Part shown: piece by piece, positions 27,118 through 36,857 of the stretch | Position numbering within the stretch: position 1 is the first letter of the stretch | Layout: the number at the start of each line of letters is the position of its first letter | Assembly (NCBI RefSeq): GCF_029224025.1 | Contig: NZ_CP119392.1 | Location: 3,433,001-3,497,000, forward strand | DNA: 64,000 nt | Reading direction: 5' to 3' | Source of the DNA: Rhodanobacter sp. AS-Z3 | GTDB lineage: Bacteria > Pseudomonadota > Gammaproteobacteria > Xanthomonadales > Rhodanobacteraceae | Translations under genes and position numbers: made by a program | The notes under the pieces: model-generated | The model's input: only the letters and a program-made list of their open reading frames with translations | Databases searched by the model: none | What the model was told of the DNA's origin: nothing

Positions 27118-28995
27118 TTACCCCGACCGCACTGCACTGAGCAGCGCACTGAAAATGGTGTTGGACGCACTGATGACCTGGGCTGACGCCTGATAGGCCT
27201 GCTGGTAACGCACCATGTTGGCGGCCTCCTCGTCCAGGTTCACGCCGGAGACGCTTTGCTGCTGACCCATGGCCTGGCTGTAGACGGCGGTTTGCGTGGT
27301 CAGGTCGTCTGCTGCCAGCGCACCGGCGCTGCCGACCTGGCTGACCAGCTGGCTGTAGGCGTGACCGGTGCTGGTGATGCCACCGTCGAGCACACCGAGG
27401 TTGGCTACCTTGCCGAGCATCAGCGCGTTGCGGTTGTCGCCCTGCGCGTTGCTGTTGGCCTGCACGCCAAAGCTGTAGCCGGCTTGTGGTGCAGCGCTGA
27501 ACTTCATGCTCCAGCCGTTGGCGACCACGGGCTGACCGGGCGTGAAAGTTTGCGACGGACCCCCGTTGATGCTGTAGGTGGTAGGCGAGGAGAACACGAC
27601 GGTGGCCGCATCGAACAGGTTCGGGTTGCTGCCGTCGCTGATGCTGACCGTCGGCGACGGGATGCCCGCGCTGGCCGGGGCCGTAGTCACCACGAACGGT
27701 GCCGCAGCGGCGATCTTGTCGGGGTTGTTGATGGCCAGCGAGAAGCTGGCCGCGGCACTTTGGCTGGGTTGTATGCGAAAACTGTCACCCGCACTGGCTG
27801 CGCCACCTATCACCAGGCTCAGGCCAGCGGCGGTAAACGGATCGGCGGCGGTGCCGCTACCACTCAGCGTCACGGCGGCACCGCCGTTGGCGTCACTCAT
27901 GCTCCATGCGGTTCCGTTATAGCGCATGAGGTAGTCCTTGCCGGTCAACGAACCGATGTTGCTGATGCTGGCATCCAGCGTGCCGGTTCCCGTGTTGGTC
28001 GACGCGGCCTGCACGACCGGACCGGCCACGTTGAAGAACGTGCCACCGACCGCACCCTGCAAATCCACGCCCTGCGCGTGCTGGGCATTGAACGCACTGG
28101 CCATCGCTTGGGCCGAGCGACCCAATTGGGCTTGTGCCGGATCGAGCACGTTGCTGCGGAATTCCAGCAACGCACCCAGCGAGCCGCCGCCGATACGGCC
28201 GCTGATCACCGCGCCCGTGGTGGCGCCGGTGACTTCCTGACGGGTGGCATCGTAGACATTCGGTGTCGAACCCAGCGGAAACGCCTGGGCGCTGGTCACC
28301 AGAGCCTGGCCATTGCCGGTGAAGATGCTGATGGTGTTGTCGTTCTGTGGCACCACCGTGACGCCTACTTCGCCGGCCAGCTTCTTGACCAGCGAATCAC
28401 GCTTGTCGAGCAGATCAGAGGGCGGCGTACCGTCCGACGGCGTGGCACGAATCAGCCCGTTCAACTTGGCGATCGCTGCGCTGTCGGTATTGATCGAGCC
28501 GACGGTGTCGGTGATCTGTCGCTGCACCTGGCCAGACAGTTGGTTGAACTGATCCGACAAGGCATGAAAGGTGCTGACCACGCCACCGGCACGCGCCAGC
28601 AAGACCTGCCGCGAGGCCGCGTCCGATGGCGTATTGGCCATGTCCTGCACGGCGCCGTAGAAGCCGTCCAGCGAGGTCTGCAGATTGCTCGAACCCGCCA
28701 ACTGGTTGTTGATCTGGCTGGTCAGGCTGTTCATGGTGGTGGCGCGGCCCTGGCCAGAACTGGCCGACCACAGCGAGCTATTCAAGAACTGGCTGTAGGC
28801 GCGTTGTACCGCCTGCGTGTCGACGCCGGTGCCGACGTAATAGCCGCCCACGGCTTCAGGCTGCTTGGTCTGGTACGACACCAATTGACGGCTGTAGCCG
28901 TCGGTGTTCACGTTGGCCACGTTGTGGCTGACCGTACTTAGCCCGACCTGCGCTGCAAGCAGGCCGGATACGCCGGTCGAAAGCATGTCAGCCAT
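27118..28995 (-). CDS. flgK: Hook-filament junction protein FlgK (HAP1)
   Basis: 625 residues. N-terminus MADMLSTGVSGLLAAQVGLSTVSHNVANVNTDGYSRQLVSYQTKQPEAVGGYYVGTGVDTQAVQRAYSQFL is diagnostic; the C-terminus has VSGVNLDEEAANMVRYQQAYQASAQVISASNTIFSALLSAV. The middle is long and variable. FlgK is a sigma-28-type late gene; a candidate promoter lies at 29049-29075. Confidence 0.96.
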   Translation of the reverse strand: MADMLSTGVSGLLAAQVGLSTVSHNVANVNTDGYSRQLVSYQTKQPEAVGGYYVGTGVDTQAVQRAYSQFLNSSLWSASSGQGRATTMNSLTSQINNQLAGSSNLQTSLDGFYGAVQDMANTPSDAASRQVLLARAGGVVSTFHALSDQFNQLSGQVQRQITDTVGSINTDSAAIAKLNGLIRATPSDGTPPSDLLDKRDSLVKKLAGEVGVTVVPQNDNTISIFTGNGQALVTSAQAFPLGSTPNVYDATRQEVTGATTGAVISGRIGGGSLGALLEFRSNVLDPAQAQLGRSAQAMASAFNAQHAQGVDLQGAVGGTFFNVAGPVVQAASTNTGTGTLDASISNIGSLTGKDYLMRYNGTAWSMSDANGGAAVTLSGSGTAADPFTAAGLSLVIGGAASAGDSFRIQPSQSAAASFSLAINNPDKIAAAAPFVVTTAPASAGIPSPTVSISDGSNPNLFDAATVVFSSPTTYSINGGPSQTFTPGQPVVANGWSMKFSAAPQAGYSFGVQANSNAQGDNRNALMLGKVANLGVLDGGITSTGHAYSQLVSQVGSAGALAADDLTTQTAVYSQAMGQQQSVSGVNLDEEAANMVRYQQAYQASAQVISASNTIFSALLSAVRSG

Positions 28996-29048
28996 GGGAA
29001 ATCCTCGACATCCTGGACACCGCGTAATTCACGCGGCAAGTGTTGTGG

Positions 29049-29075
29049 GTATCGGCGACCACGCCGTTTCCTTGA
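29049..29075 (-). promoter_or_regulatory. Sigma-28 (FliA) promoter candidate for flgKL
   Basis: Minus strand: TCAAGGAA, 11 bases, GCCGATAC. The -10 matches 7/8; the -35 keeps only the TnAAG core. It lies ~55 bp upstream of flgK in a 231-bp gap. A CCGCGT/ACGCGG hairpin (29020-29036) sits in the leader. Confidence 0.6.
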
Positions 29076-29226
29076 GTCCACACGCGGACGGCGGCCGAAA
29101 ACAAGCTGCCGGCGCGGGAAAATTCGCGCATTGACAGGCTATCGAAACCTTTGCAGGCACGCTGTGAACACGGGCAGCGGCGACGCGAGCGCGGCGCCGA
29201 GCGGAACGAACAGCGGTTCATGCCAC

Positions 29227-30303
29227 TCACTCCGCACCGCTGGTCGCTTGCAGACTGGCCAGCGCGGCGCGCATTTCCGGGCTGTTGGCGATGCGGGTGA
29301 TCTTGGCCGCATAGGCGGGGTCGGTGGCATAACCACCTTGCACCAGGCCGTGCGCAAAGGCGGCAATGTTTTCGCCATGGCCTAGCGCCTGCGCATAACG
29401 CGGGCTGTCGCTAAGCATGCGCGCATAGTCGGCGAAGGACTCGGACGGTGAGTCATAGGCACGAAAAGCGTCGCGCCGACGCACAGCCACGCCATTTTCG
29501 TATTCCAGCGTGGGCACGCTGACCTTGTCGCCCACCCAACTGTTGCCAGCCTTTATGCCAAAAAGGTTATTGCTGCTGTTGCCATTGGCGCGACCGGGCA
29601 AGTGCTTGCCCCAACCGGTTTCCAGTGCCGCCTGCGCCAGCAACGCACGCACCGATACGCCCAGCTTCTTGGCCGCTTCGGCCGCATGCGGCGCCAGTGC
29701 ACGCACGAAGCGCACGGGGTCACCGCCTGGCAGCACATCAGCCACGGCACCAGCCGCATCCAGTGCGCCACTGGCCAGGCGACCCAGTGTGTGCTGCCAC
29801 GATGAACCGGCATCGGTGGCCGCCGGCACGCCGGGCATGTCCAGTCCACGGGACAAGGTATCGCCGCCGGCTGGCTGATCGGCGCCCAACTGCAGCAGCG
29901 CGCGCACGTTGGCGCTGATCACATCGGCAGTCGGCAACGGCCGTGGTTTGGATGAAGCTGCGGCCGCATCGACTGGCGCGTCTTTTCCGCCAAGCTGACG
30001 CACCAGCATCTTCGCGATGCCCAGTCCGTTCTTGCCATTGGCCAGCGTCAGCGACAATTGCTGGTCGAACATGTCGCGGTACGAATCCACCTGCTGACTG
30101 CCGGCAAGGTCGCTACCCATGCTGGCATTCGCCTCACGCATGGATTTCAGCATCATCTGGGTGAAGATCGCCTCGAACTGCTTGGCTACTGCCGGCAGCG
30201 CACTCTTGCCGCCGTCGCTGCGTGCCTGCGCACGCAATTGCTGGAAGCCGGACAGTTCAGTCCAGGTATCGAGGGCGGGTGTGGCGGCATTCACGGGCGT
30301 CAT
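29227..30303 (-). CDS. flgJ: Bifunctional rod-assembly protein and muramidase FlgJ
   Basis: 358 residues with two domains. The N-terminal rod-binding domain (KQFEAIFTQMMLKSMREANASMGSD, residues ~40-110) is followed by a linker and a C-terminal glucosaminidase-type domain (LGVSVRALLAQAALETGWGKHLPG, then NLFGIKAGNSW and a conserved FRAYDSPSESFADYARML). The catalytic Glu is in ALETGWG. FlgJ caps the rod and opens peptidoglycan for it. It lies 16 bp after flgI. Confidence 0.95.
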   Translation of the reverse strand: MTPVNAATPALDTWTELSGFQQLRAQARSDGGKSALPAVAKQFEAIFTQMMLKSMREANASMGSDLAGSQQVDSYRDMFDQQLSLTLANGKNGLGIAKMLVRQLGGKDAPVDAAAASSKPRPLPTADVISANVRALLQLGADQPAGGDTLSRGLDMPGVPAATDAGSSWQHTLGRLASGALDAAGAVADVLPGGDPVRFVRALAPHAAEAAKKLGVSVRALLAQAALETGWGKHLPGRANGNSSNNLFGIKAGNSWVGDKVSVPTLEYENGVAVRRRDAFRAYDSPSESFADYARMLSDSPRYAQALGHGENIAAFAHGLVQGGYATDPAYAAKITRIANSPEMRAALASLQATSGAE

Positions 30304-30319
30304 GATTTTGTCACCTTGA

Positions 30320-31522
30320 TCAGATCACAACGAGGTCTGCATGAAGCGCGCCAGCCTGCTTCAGTGCCTGCAAAATCGAGATCAGATCGCTGGGCGTGGC
30401 CCCCACCTGATTCACCGCGCGCACGATCGTATCCAGACTCACGCCGGGGCCGAACTTGAACATGTGCGCGCCGTCTTCGCTGATCTGCACGCTGCTGCTG
30501 GGCACGATCGCTGTCTGGCCCTGACTGAACGGCGCCGGCTGGCTGACCAGCGGTTGTTCGCCAATCGTCACCTGGATCGCGCCGTGCGCGACCGCCGCGG
30601 CAGTCACCCGCACATCCGAACCGATCACCACGGTACCGGTGCGCGAATTCACCACGATCCGTGCCGGCGCATCACCGGGCTGTACGTCAAGATTCTGGAT
30701 ATCACCCAGCCACGCCACTTTCTGTGCCGGGTCCTGCGGACCACGCACCGACACCGTGCCGCCATCCACCGGCTGCGCGGTACCGGTACCGTAGGCCTTG
30801 TTGATTGCTGCTGCGATACGCGAGGCGGTGGTGAAGTCAGCGGTATTCAGGTTCAGCATCAAATCACCGCCACTGGCGAAGGACGAAGCCACCACGCGCT
30901 CCACCGAGGCGCCGTTGGGAATCCGTCCGCTGGCGGAAATATTCACCTGCACACTGGAGCCGCTTTTGCCCGAGGCACTGATGCCACCGACCACCACACT
31001 GCCCTGCGCCACCGCGTAGACATTGCCGTCTGCACCGCGCAGCGGCGCCATCAGCAACTGGCCACCACGAATGCTCTTGGCGTTGCCAATCGAGGCCACC
31101 GTGACATCGATCGTCTGACCGGGCTTGGCGAAGGCTGGCAGATCGGCGGTAACCATCACGGCGGCAGCATTTTTCAACTGCGGTCGCGCGTTGGCCGGCA
31201 CGGTAATGCCGAACTGCTGCAGCATGTTTTCCAGGCTTTGCGTGGTGAACGGTGCCTGCGTGGTCTGGTCGCCCGAACCATCCAGACCAACCACCAGTCC
31301 GTAGCCGATCAACTGGTTGCTACGCACGCCTTGCACCTGCACCAGATCGCGGATCTTGTCGGCGTGGGCAGGCAGCACCGTAAACAAGGCCACCGCCAAC
31401 ACAAGCCCGGCCTTTCGCAGGAGCCCGCTCGCGGGCGATGCCTTTGCCCGGAGATGCCGACGAAAAAGCATCGCCCGCGAGCGGGCTCCGACGACGGCGG
31501 TGGTGGATCGGAGCGTGTTCAT
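30320..31522 (-). CDS. flgI: Flagellar P-ring protein FlgI with a repeat-expanded N-terminus
   Basis: 400 residues from the ATG at 31520-31522, which overlaps the flgH stop. The mature part is typical: [52 protein letters not shown]. The signal core is [19 protein letters not shown]. The region between the start and this core is unusual: about 24 residues ([23 protein letters not shown]) are encoded by a 70-bp perfect inverted repeat (31420-31489), so the n-region is ~40 residues rather than the usual 5-10. An ATG inside the repeat could also serve as start. Confidence 0.93.
   Translation of the reverse strand: MNTLRSTTAVVGARSRAMLFRRHLRAKASPASGLLRKAGLVLAVALFTVLPAHADKIRDLVQVQGVRSNQLIGYGLVVGLDGSGDQTTQAPFTTQSLENMLQQFGITVPANARPQLKNAAAVMVTADLPAFAKPGQTIDVTVASIGNAKSIRGGQLLMAPLRGADGNVYAVAQGSVVVGGISASGKSGSSVQVNISASGRIPNGASVERVVASSFASGGDLMLNLNTADFTTASRIAAAINKAYGTGTAQPVDGGTVSVRGPQDPAQKVAWLGDIQNLDVQPGDAPARIVVNSRTGTVVIGSDVRVTAAAVAHGAIQVTIGEQPLVSQPAPFSQGQTAIVPSSSVQISEDGAHMFKFGPGVSLDTIVRAVNQVGATPSDLISILQALKQAGALHADLVVI
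31420..31489. repeat. REP/BIME-like palindromic repeat inside flgI
   Basis: Two 22-bp arms in perfect inverted orientation (31420-31441 and 31468-31489) flank a 26-bp spacer. Each arm contains its own small palindrome GCCCGC-TC-GCGGGC, so the unit looks like a pair of inverted REP hairpins. Such repeats are normally intergenic; this one lies within the coding sequence for the FlgI signal peptide. Confidence 0.85.
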
Positions 31523-32208
31523 CAGAACGGCATCCATTTGGAATTGAAGAAGCGCGACAGCCAGCCGCGCGAGTTCGCGTCAGCCAACGTGCCGCGACCG
31601 GTATAGCTGATGCGTGCATCGGCAACGCGGGTGGACGGCACCACGTTGTCCTGACCGATGTCCTGCGGGCGCACGATGCCGGAAATACGTACCAGTTCCT
31701 GACCCTGGTTGATGGTCAGCCATTTCTCGCCACGGATCATCAAATTGCCATTGGACAGCCGCTGCGCCACGGTGACGGTGATCTGCCCGGTGAGCTGATT
31801 GCTCTGGCTGCTGGAACCGGCGCCATCAAAACTACGCTCGCCATCCAGGCCGATGTCAGCGACCTTGCCGCCGATAGACAGTGAGTGCCCAAGCACGGTA
31901 GGCGAGGCGATCTTGGCTTTGTCGGTCTTGCTGGTCGTGGTGCTGGCTTTCTTGGTTGCCTGGGTGCTTTCGACCAGCGCCACGGTGAGGATGTCGCCTA
32001 CCCGATGGGCGCGCGGATCGGTGAACAGCTCCATGTTCTGCGAGTCGTGATAAATCGAGCCATCGGCTTGCACCGGGGCGACCTGCTGCGCCATCGGCGG
32101 CGTTGGCGCCCACGCCGCGTCGTCGCGTGCACGCGGACCACTCGCGCATCCAGCCAGCAAGGCCAACGCGCAGGGCAGCATCAAAAATCGCAGAACAGTC
32201 TTCATCAC
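31522..32208 (-). CDS. flgH: Flagellar L-ring lipoprotein FlgH
   Basis: 228 residues. Signal peptide with lipobox LLAGC (Cys21) for lipidation, as in all FlgH proteins. Conserved mature motifs include [31 protein letters not shown] and [38 protein letters not shown]. It forms the outer-membrane bushing. A second ATG follows the first directly; either could be used. It lies 8 bp after flgG. Confidence 0.96.
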   Translation of the reverse strand: MMKTVLRFLMLPCALALLAGCASGPRARDDAAWAPTPPMAQQVAPVQADGSIYHDSQNMELFTDPRAHRVGDILTVALVESTQATKKASTTTSKTDKAKIASPTVLGHSLSIGGKVADIGLDGERSFDGAGSSSQSNQLTGQITVTVAQRLSNGNLMIRGEKWLTINQGQELVRISGIVRPQDIGQDNVVPSTRVADARISYTGRGTLADANSRGWLSRFFNSKWMPF

Positions 32209-32216
32209 GGCGTTTC

Positions 32217-33002
32217 TCAGGTTTTATTGGTGAGGAACTGCAACATGCCGTCCGCAGCGGAAACGGCCTTGGAGTTCATCTCGTAGGTACGTTGGGTTTC
32301 GATCATGTTGACCATCTGCTCGACCACGTTGACGTTCGAGCTTTCCAGCGCGCCCTGCGCCAGCGTGCCCAGGCCATTGAGGCCGGGCTGACCGATCTGC
32401 GGCGAGCCGCTGGAGGCGGTTTCCAGATAAAGGTTGTCGCCGTTCGGCTGCAACCCGGCCGGGTTGATGAAGTCGGCGAGCTGCACGGTGCCCACCTGCT
32501 GCGTCGCTGCCTGCCCCGGCAGGCTCACGCTGACCGTGCCGTCGCTGCCGATGGTGATGCTTTGTGCGTTGGCCGGAACGCTCAGCGCCGGGTCCAGCGC
32601 GTAACCGTTGGCGGTGACGATCTGGCCGTTCTGATCCATATGCAACGAACCGTCACGACTGTAGGCAATGGTGCCATCGGGCATGGTCACCTGCAGGAAG
32701 CCGCGGCCCTGAATGGCCACGTCCAGCGAGTTGCCGGTCTGCTCGATGTTGCCCTGGGTGAACAACTTTTCGTTGCCCACCACGCGCACACCGGTGCCCA
32801 GCATCAGGCCCGAAGGCGCCTGCGTCTGTTCGGTGGTCTGGCCGCCTGGCTGACGCAGGTTCTGATAAACCAGATCCTGGAACGCGGCACGCGCGCTCTT
32901 GTAGCCGGTGGTATTGGCATTGGCCAGATTGTTCGAAATGACGTCCATGCGCGTCTGTTGCGCATCGAGGCCGGTCTTGGCTACCCACAGGGATGAAAAC
33001 AT
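32217..33002 (-). CDS. flgG: Distal rod protein FlgG
   Basis: 261 residues. It begins [44 protein letters not shown], the rod/hook family signature, and ends [37 protein letters not shown], typical of FlgG. FlgG builds the distal rod within the P and L rings. It is 66 bp downstream of flgF and adjacent to flgH. Confidence 0.96.
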   Translation of the reverse strand: MFSSLWVAKTGLDAQQTRMDVISNNLANANTTGYKSARAAFQDLVYQNLRQPGGQTTEQTQAPSGLMLGTGVRVVGNEKLFTQGNIEQTGNSLDVAIQGRGFLQVTMPDGTIAYSRDGSLHMDQNGQIVTANGYALDPALSVPANAQSITIGSDGTVSVSLPGQAATQQVGTVQLADFINPAGLQPNGDNLYLETASSGSPQIGQPGLNGLGTLAQGALESSNVNVVEQMVNMIETQRTYEMNSKAVSAADGMLQFLTNKT

Positions 33003-33068
33003 GTCGATGGACTCCGTCTGGACGTCTGGACGTCTTTATGAATTTGTGTGCGAATCGCACGGTGAAGA

Positions 33069-33809
33069 TCAGCTCAACTGCAGCAACCTGGTGGTCGACT
33101 GCGCGTTTTCGTCTGCGCTTTTGATGGAACGAATCTGCAACTCGTATTGACGCGACAGCTGGATCATCTGCACCAGCGTCTGTGAAGGGTTGACGTTGCT
33201 GGACTCCAGCGCGCCCGACTGCAAGGTGACTGTTTCATCAGCGGTCGCGGTGCTGCCGTCGTTCATGTGCATCAGGCCGTCGCTGCCTAGCGAGAGCTGG
33301 TCAGCGCCGGGATTGACCAGTTTGATGCGCCCGACCGCGGCAATGGTTTCCGGTGACTGCCCCATCGGCACCACCGAAACGGTGCCGTCGGTACCGATGC
33401 TCATGTGGGCGCTAGCCGGCACGCTGATCGGGCCGCCACCACCCATCACCAGGTTGCCGCGGGAGTCAGTCAGCAAGCCGTCCGGGGTCAGTCGCAACTC
33501 ACCGGCACGCGTATAGCCTTCACTGCCGTCGGCACTCTGCACCGCCATCCAGCCCTGTCCTTGCACGGCCACATCCATGTCGTTGCCGGTTTGCAGCAGG
33601 TTGCCCTGGCTTAGATCAACACCAAGGCCGTAGGCGACGCCGTTGACTCGCGTGGGCAAACCCTGCCCCTGCACCGGCAACGGCCGGAATGCCGAAAGCT
33701 GCGCCTTGAAACCAACGGTGTCGGCGTTGGCCAGGTTGTGCGCCACCTCGGACTGCTCGCGCATCATCTGCGTGGCGCCAGTCATGGCTACGTAGAGCGA
33801 ACGATCCAT
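33069..33809 (-). CDS. flgF: Proximal rod protein FlgF
   Basis: 246 residues. MDRSLYVAMTGATQMMREQSEVAHNLANADTVGFKAQLSAFRPLPV is the FlgF N-terminus; the C-terminus SSNVNPSQTLVQMIQLSRQYELQIRSIKSADENAQSTTRLLQLS matches rod proteins. It is transcribed with flgE (90 bp upstream) and flgG (66 bp downstream). Confidence 0.95.
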   Translation of the reverse strand: MDRSLYVAMTGATQMMREQSEVAHNLANADTVGFKAQLSAFRPLPVQGQGLPTRVNGVAYGLGVDLSQGNLLQTGNDMDVAVQGQGWMAVQSADGSEGYTRAGELRLTPDGLLTDSRGNLVMGGGGPISVPASAHMSIGTDGTVSVVPMGQSPETIAAVGRIKLVNPGADQLSLGSDGLMHMNDGSTATADETVTLQSGALESSNVNPSQTLVQMIQLSRQYELQIRSIKSADENAQSTTRLLQLS

Positions 33810-33899
33810 GGAGAAAATCCTCTGCGAGTGAGTGGAGAGAAGTGAGAAAGACGAAAAGGCCGCCTTCTTTCACTCCTCACTCCTCATCACTCATTTCTG

Positions 33900-35120
33900 T
33901 TAGTTGCGGATGTTGATGATGGTCTGGGTCAGCTGGTTGTCGGTCGAAATCACCTGCGCGTTCGCTTGGTAGTTGCGCTGCGCCTTGATCATGTTGACCA
34001 GTTGCGCGGTGAGGTCGGCGGTATTGGAGGCTTCCAGTGAGCCAGCCTGAATCGCGCCAAAGGTGCCATTGCCGGCCACGCCCATGACCGGCGTGCCGGA
34101 GTCGTAAGACGCCGCCCAGTTGGTGTTATCGAGTTGACGCAGACCTTGTTGATTGGAGAACTGCGCCATCGCCAACTGGCCTAGCGAGGTGGTCTGACCG
34201 TTGGAATATTTGGCCTGCACCACACCCTCACCGGACACGTCGATACTCGACAGCGTGCCAGTGGGATAGCCATTCTGATTGATCGCGGTTACCGCATAGG
34301 CGTTGCCGAACTGGGTTGAGGTGCCCATGTCCAGGGTCAGCTGCAAGGGGGTCGATCCCGGACTGACCACCACGGCGGGGAACGCCAACTTGCCGTTGGC
34401 GGGGGCCAACAGTCCGCCACTGCTGTTGTAAGTGAGCTGCTGCGCGGGGCCGACCGATACGCCATCAACGTAAAGGTTGGCATTCCACGTGTTGGCCGCC
34501 GCATCCTTGACGTAGTACACGGTGCCGTTGTGGGTGGCACCTAGCGAGTCGTACACGGTAAACGGCGTGGACTGGTTGTAGCTGGTCGGATCGTTGAGCG
34601 GATCGAATGGAGTCAGCGGCGCCGTCGCATCAGAGGGCAGATTGACTGACATCTGTACGGTGTCGGTGGCCTTGGCCGCGTTCTGCGCGGTAAGCAATTG
34701 CAGATCGACCATGGTGCTGTTGTCGAAACCATTCGGCGTCGGCGGATATACCTGCAGGCGCTGCTTGTTGGCATTGGTGACGAAGCCGTTGGCGTCTTTG
34801 TGAAACGCGCCGGCACGGGTATAGGAATAGCCCTTGCCATCCTTCAGGGTAAAGAAGCCTTCACCGCTGATCGCAAAATCCAGGCTGTTGTTGGTGGTCT
34901 CGATGCTGCCAGCGGTGAACTGCTGCGCCACATTGGTCAGGCGTACGCCACTGCCGACCTGGCTGGAGCTGAGGTTGGGGCCAGCGGCGCTGAACAGCTC
35001 GGCGAACTCGGCACGCGAGCCCTTGAAGCCGGTCGTACCGGTATTGGCGATGTTGTTGGCGGTGACCTCAAGATCCTTGGAGGCTGCGTTGAGACCGCTC
35101 AGTGCGATATTGAAAGCCAT
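33900..35120 (-). CDS. flgE: Flagellar hook protein FlgE
   Basis: 406 residues. MAFNIALSGLNAASKDLEVTANNIANTGTTGFKGSRAEFAELF at the start and SLEASNTADLTAQLVNMIKAQRNYQANAQVISTDNQLTQTIINIRN at the end define FlgE. The middle domains are hook-specific (QVYPPTPNG, STPFTVYDSLGATH). The hook requires FlgD (35158-35805) as cap and FliK for length control. Confidence 0.96.
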   Translation of the reverse strand: MAFNIALSGLNAASKDLEVTANNIANTGTTGFKGSRAEFAELFSAAGPNLSSSQVGSGVRLTNVAQQFTAGSIETTNNSLDFAISGEGFFTLKDGKGYSYTRAGAFHKDANGFVTNANKQRLQVYPPTPNGFDNSTMVDLQLLTAQNAAKATDTVQMSVNLPSDATAPLTPFDPLNDPTSYNQSTPFTVYDSLGATHNGTVYYVKDAAANTWNANLYVDGVSVGPAQQLTYNSSGGLLAPANGKLAFPAVVVSPGSTPLQLTLDMGTSTQFGNAYAVTAINQNGYPTGTLSSIDVSGEGVVQAKYSNGQTTSLGQLAMAQFSNQQGLRQLDNTNWAASYDSGTPVMGVAGNGTFGAIQAGSLEASNTADLTAQLVNMIKAQRNYQANAQVISTDNQLTQTIINIRN

Positions 35121-35157
35121 CTGGAAAATTCCTCTGTATTTGAGCCCGCGGGGCTCA

Positions 35158-35805
35158 TCAATTGATCTGCGCGACCTGACTCAGCAGGACCCCACCAAAA
35201 CCGTCCACATCCAGATAAGCGCCGTCAGCGCCGGTCATGCCCACGCCATTGACGCGACCGCTCACGTAGGTATTCACCGCGGTGTTGCCCACCTGTGCCT
35301 TGAGGCCATAGGCCCCGTTGGGCAATGCGCTGCCGTCATCGCCCTTGCCATCCCAGTGGAACGGAGCCAACCCCTGCTGCGGCCGGCCCATGTTGATGGT
35401 GCGCAACACGTTGCCAGCCGAATCGGTGACCTGCACCAGCACGTCGCCGGCGTCCGCCGGCACGTTCACCGCACCGTCCAATCCCGCGTCCTGCAACGTG
35501 CCCGCCGCTGACGGCACGACCACGCTGCGACCGACCATGCTGCTGGCCTGCAACAGTTGATTGCCCTGCATCGACTTACTCAAGGCGTCGAACGAGGTCT
35601 GCAAGGCCTGCGTGGCCGACACCTGGTTGATCTGCGCCAACTGGCTGACCATCTGCGACGAGTCGGTCGGCTTGGTCGGGTCCTGATTGCGCATTTGCTG
35701 CACCAGCAGACTCAGAAAGTCGGCCTGGTTCATTGTCTTGTTGGCCTCCTTAGTAACAGCCTGCGTCGCGCTGGTGGCAGGTCCACCAATGGCTATGTCG
35801 CTCAT
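35158..35805 (-). CDS. flgD: Hook cap protein FlgD
   Basis: 215 residues. The conserved N-terminal motif MNQADFLSLLVQQMRNQDPTKPTDSSQMVSQLAQINQVSATQ is present. The C-terminal part has the Fn3/tudor-like FlgD domain (NVLRTINMGRPQQGLAPFHWDGKGDDGSALPNGAYGL). FlgD caps the hook during assembly and is not kept in the mature flagellum. It lies between flgC and flgE. Confidence 0.95.
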   Translation of the reverse strand: MSDIAIGGPATSATQAVTKEANKTMNQADFLSLLVQQMRNQDPTKPTDSSQMVSQLAQINQVSATQALQTSFDALSKSMQGNQLLQASSMVGRSVVVPSAAGTLQDAGLDGAVNVPADAGDVLVQVTDSAGNVLRTINMGRPQQGLAPFHWDGKGDDGSALPNGAYGLKAQVGNTAVNTYVSGRVNGVGMTGADGAYLDVDGFGGVLLSQVAQIN

Positions 35806-35851
35806 GTCGCGTTCCTCGAAAATGCTTGCTGCTTGTTCATCGGGAAAAGGC

Positions 35852-36274
35852 TCACTTGCCCAGATCCAGCGTTTTCTGCATCAGTTGCCGCGCGGTGTTC
35901 ATCACCTCGACGTTGTTCTGATACGAGCGCGAAGCCGAGATCATGTTGACCAGCTCGTCGACCGGATTGACGTTGCTGGCATAGACGTAGCCGTCCGCAT
36001 CCGCCAACGGATTGCCGGGTTCGTAGCGGCTGGGAATGGCCGCCTGGCTTTCGGTGACACCGAGCACCTGCACGCCTTCGCCCACGGCATTCTTGTTGCC
36101 GGCATCCAGCTGATTTTTTATCGTGGCAAACAGTGGCTCGCGCGAACGGTAGGCACCCTGCGCCGTAGTGGAGACGCTGTCGGCATTGGCCAGGTTGCTG
36201 GCGACGGTGTTCAATCGCGTCGATTGCGCAGCCATGCCGGAGCCGGCCACATCGAATATGGAGAAGAGTGACAT
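35852..36274 (-). CDS. flgC: Proximal rod protein FlgC
   Basis: 140 residues. MSLFSIFDVAGSGMAAQSTRLNTVASNLANADSVS and the C-terminus GYVYASNVNPVDELVNMISASRSYQNNVEVMNTARQLMQKTLDLGK are standard for FlgC. It lies 5 bp after flgB. Confidence 0.96.
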   Translation of the reverse strand: MSLFSIFDVAGSGMAAQSTRLNTVASNLANADSVSTTAQGAYRSREPLFATIKNQLDAGNKNAVGEGVQVLGVTESQAAIPSRYEPGNPLADADGYVYASNVNPVDELVNMISASRSYQNNVEVMNTARQLMQKTLDLGK

Positions 36275-36279
36275 CGGCT

Positions 36280-36690
36280 TCAGCCCCCGGAGATGGCAGT
36301 ACGCAGCATGTGTATCTGCGCGGTAATGAAGGACAGACTCGCCTGGTAGTGCACGCCATTGGCGGCAAACGCGGCCTGTTCGACCTGGGCGTCGACGGTG
36401 TTGCCGTCCATGCTCGGCTGAGTCGGCCTGCGATAGGCCACGTTGTCAGCAAGCTGGCCATCCGACCCTTGCGCCAGCGAACCAATCTGGCCGGGCGTGT
36501 CGGTTTTCAGGGTTAGCTGGTCGCTCTGGCCGCTGGCTGCAGCGAGCACCTTGCGGAAGTCGACATCACGCGCCAGATAGCCGGGGGTGTCGGCATTGGC
36601 CAGATTATTGGCCAGCACCTCGGTACGGCGCTGCCACAGGTCAAGCGCCTGGGTGTGTATGCCAAATAGATTGTCGGTGCCTGGAATCAT
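36280..36690 (-). CDS. flgB: Proximal rod protein FlgB
   Basis: 136 residues from the ATG at 36688-36690 (GGAG seven bases upstream). A longer in-frame start would run through the sigma-54 promoter. The FlgB signature LWQRRTEVLANNLANADTPGYLARDVDFRKVL is present. First gene of the flgB-to-flgL unit. Confidence 0.95.
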   Translation of the reverse strand: MIPGTDNLFGIHTQALDLWQRRTEVLANNLANADTPGYLARDVDFRKVLAAASGQSDQLTLKTDTPGQIGSLAQGSDGQLADNVAYRRPTQPSMDGNTVDAQVEQAAFAANGVHYQASLSFITAQIHMLRTAISGG

Positions 36691-36728
36691 CACTTCGCTC
36701 CGCGTGCAGTTGCCGCACGAAGCGAAAG

Positions 36729-36743
36729 GCAAATTGCATGCCA
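36729..36743 (-). promoter_or_regulatory. Sigma-54 promoter of the flgB operon
   Basis: Minus strand TGGCATG-CAAT-TTGC: GG and GC ten bases apart, 7/7 at the critical positions apart from C-to-T in CACG. It is ~40-50 bp upstream of the flgB ATG. Confidence 0.88.
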
Positions 36744-36857
36744 GCAAGAAGAAGTGATTGATTACGTTGCATTTTAGTGCGCGGAAGGGTGGCCACCAAG
36801 GGGCACATCACGCAAGAAGACGGTTTGTTGACGCCTTGGCGACAGCTGGCGAAGGTG

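Noticed and set aside
27256..28941. 561-codon open frame on the plus strand opposite flgK
   Set aside because: It is a codon-shadow of flgK (high-G+C third positions), with His/Arg/Gly-rich composition, no ribosome site and no family resemblance. The same applies to long opposite-strand frames over flgL, flhA, flgI, the M28 peptidase and the GH13 gene.
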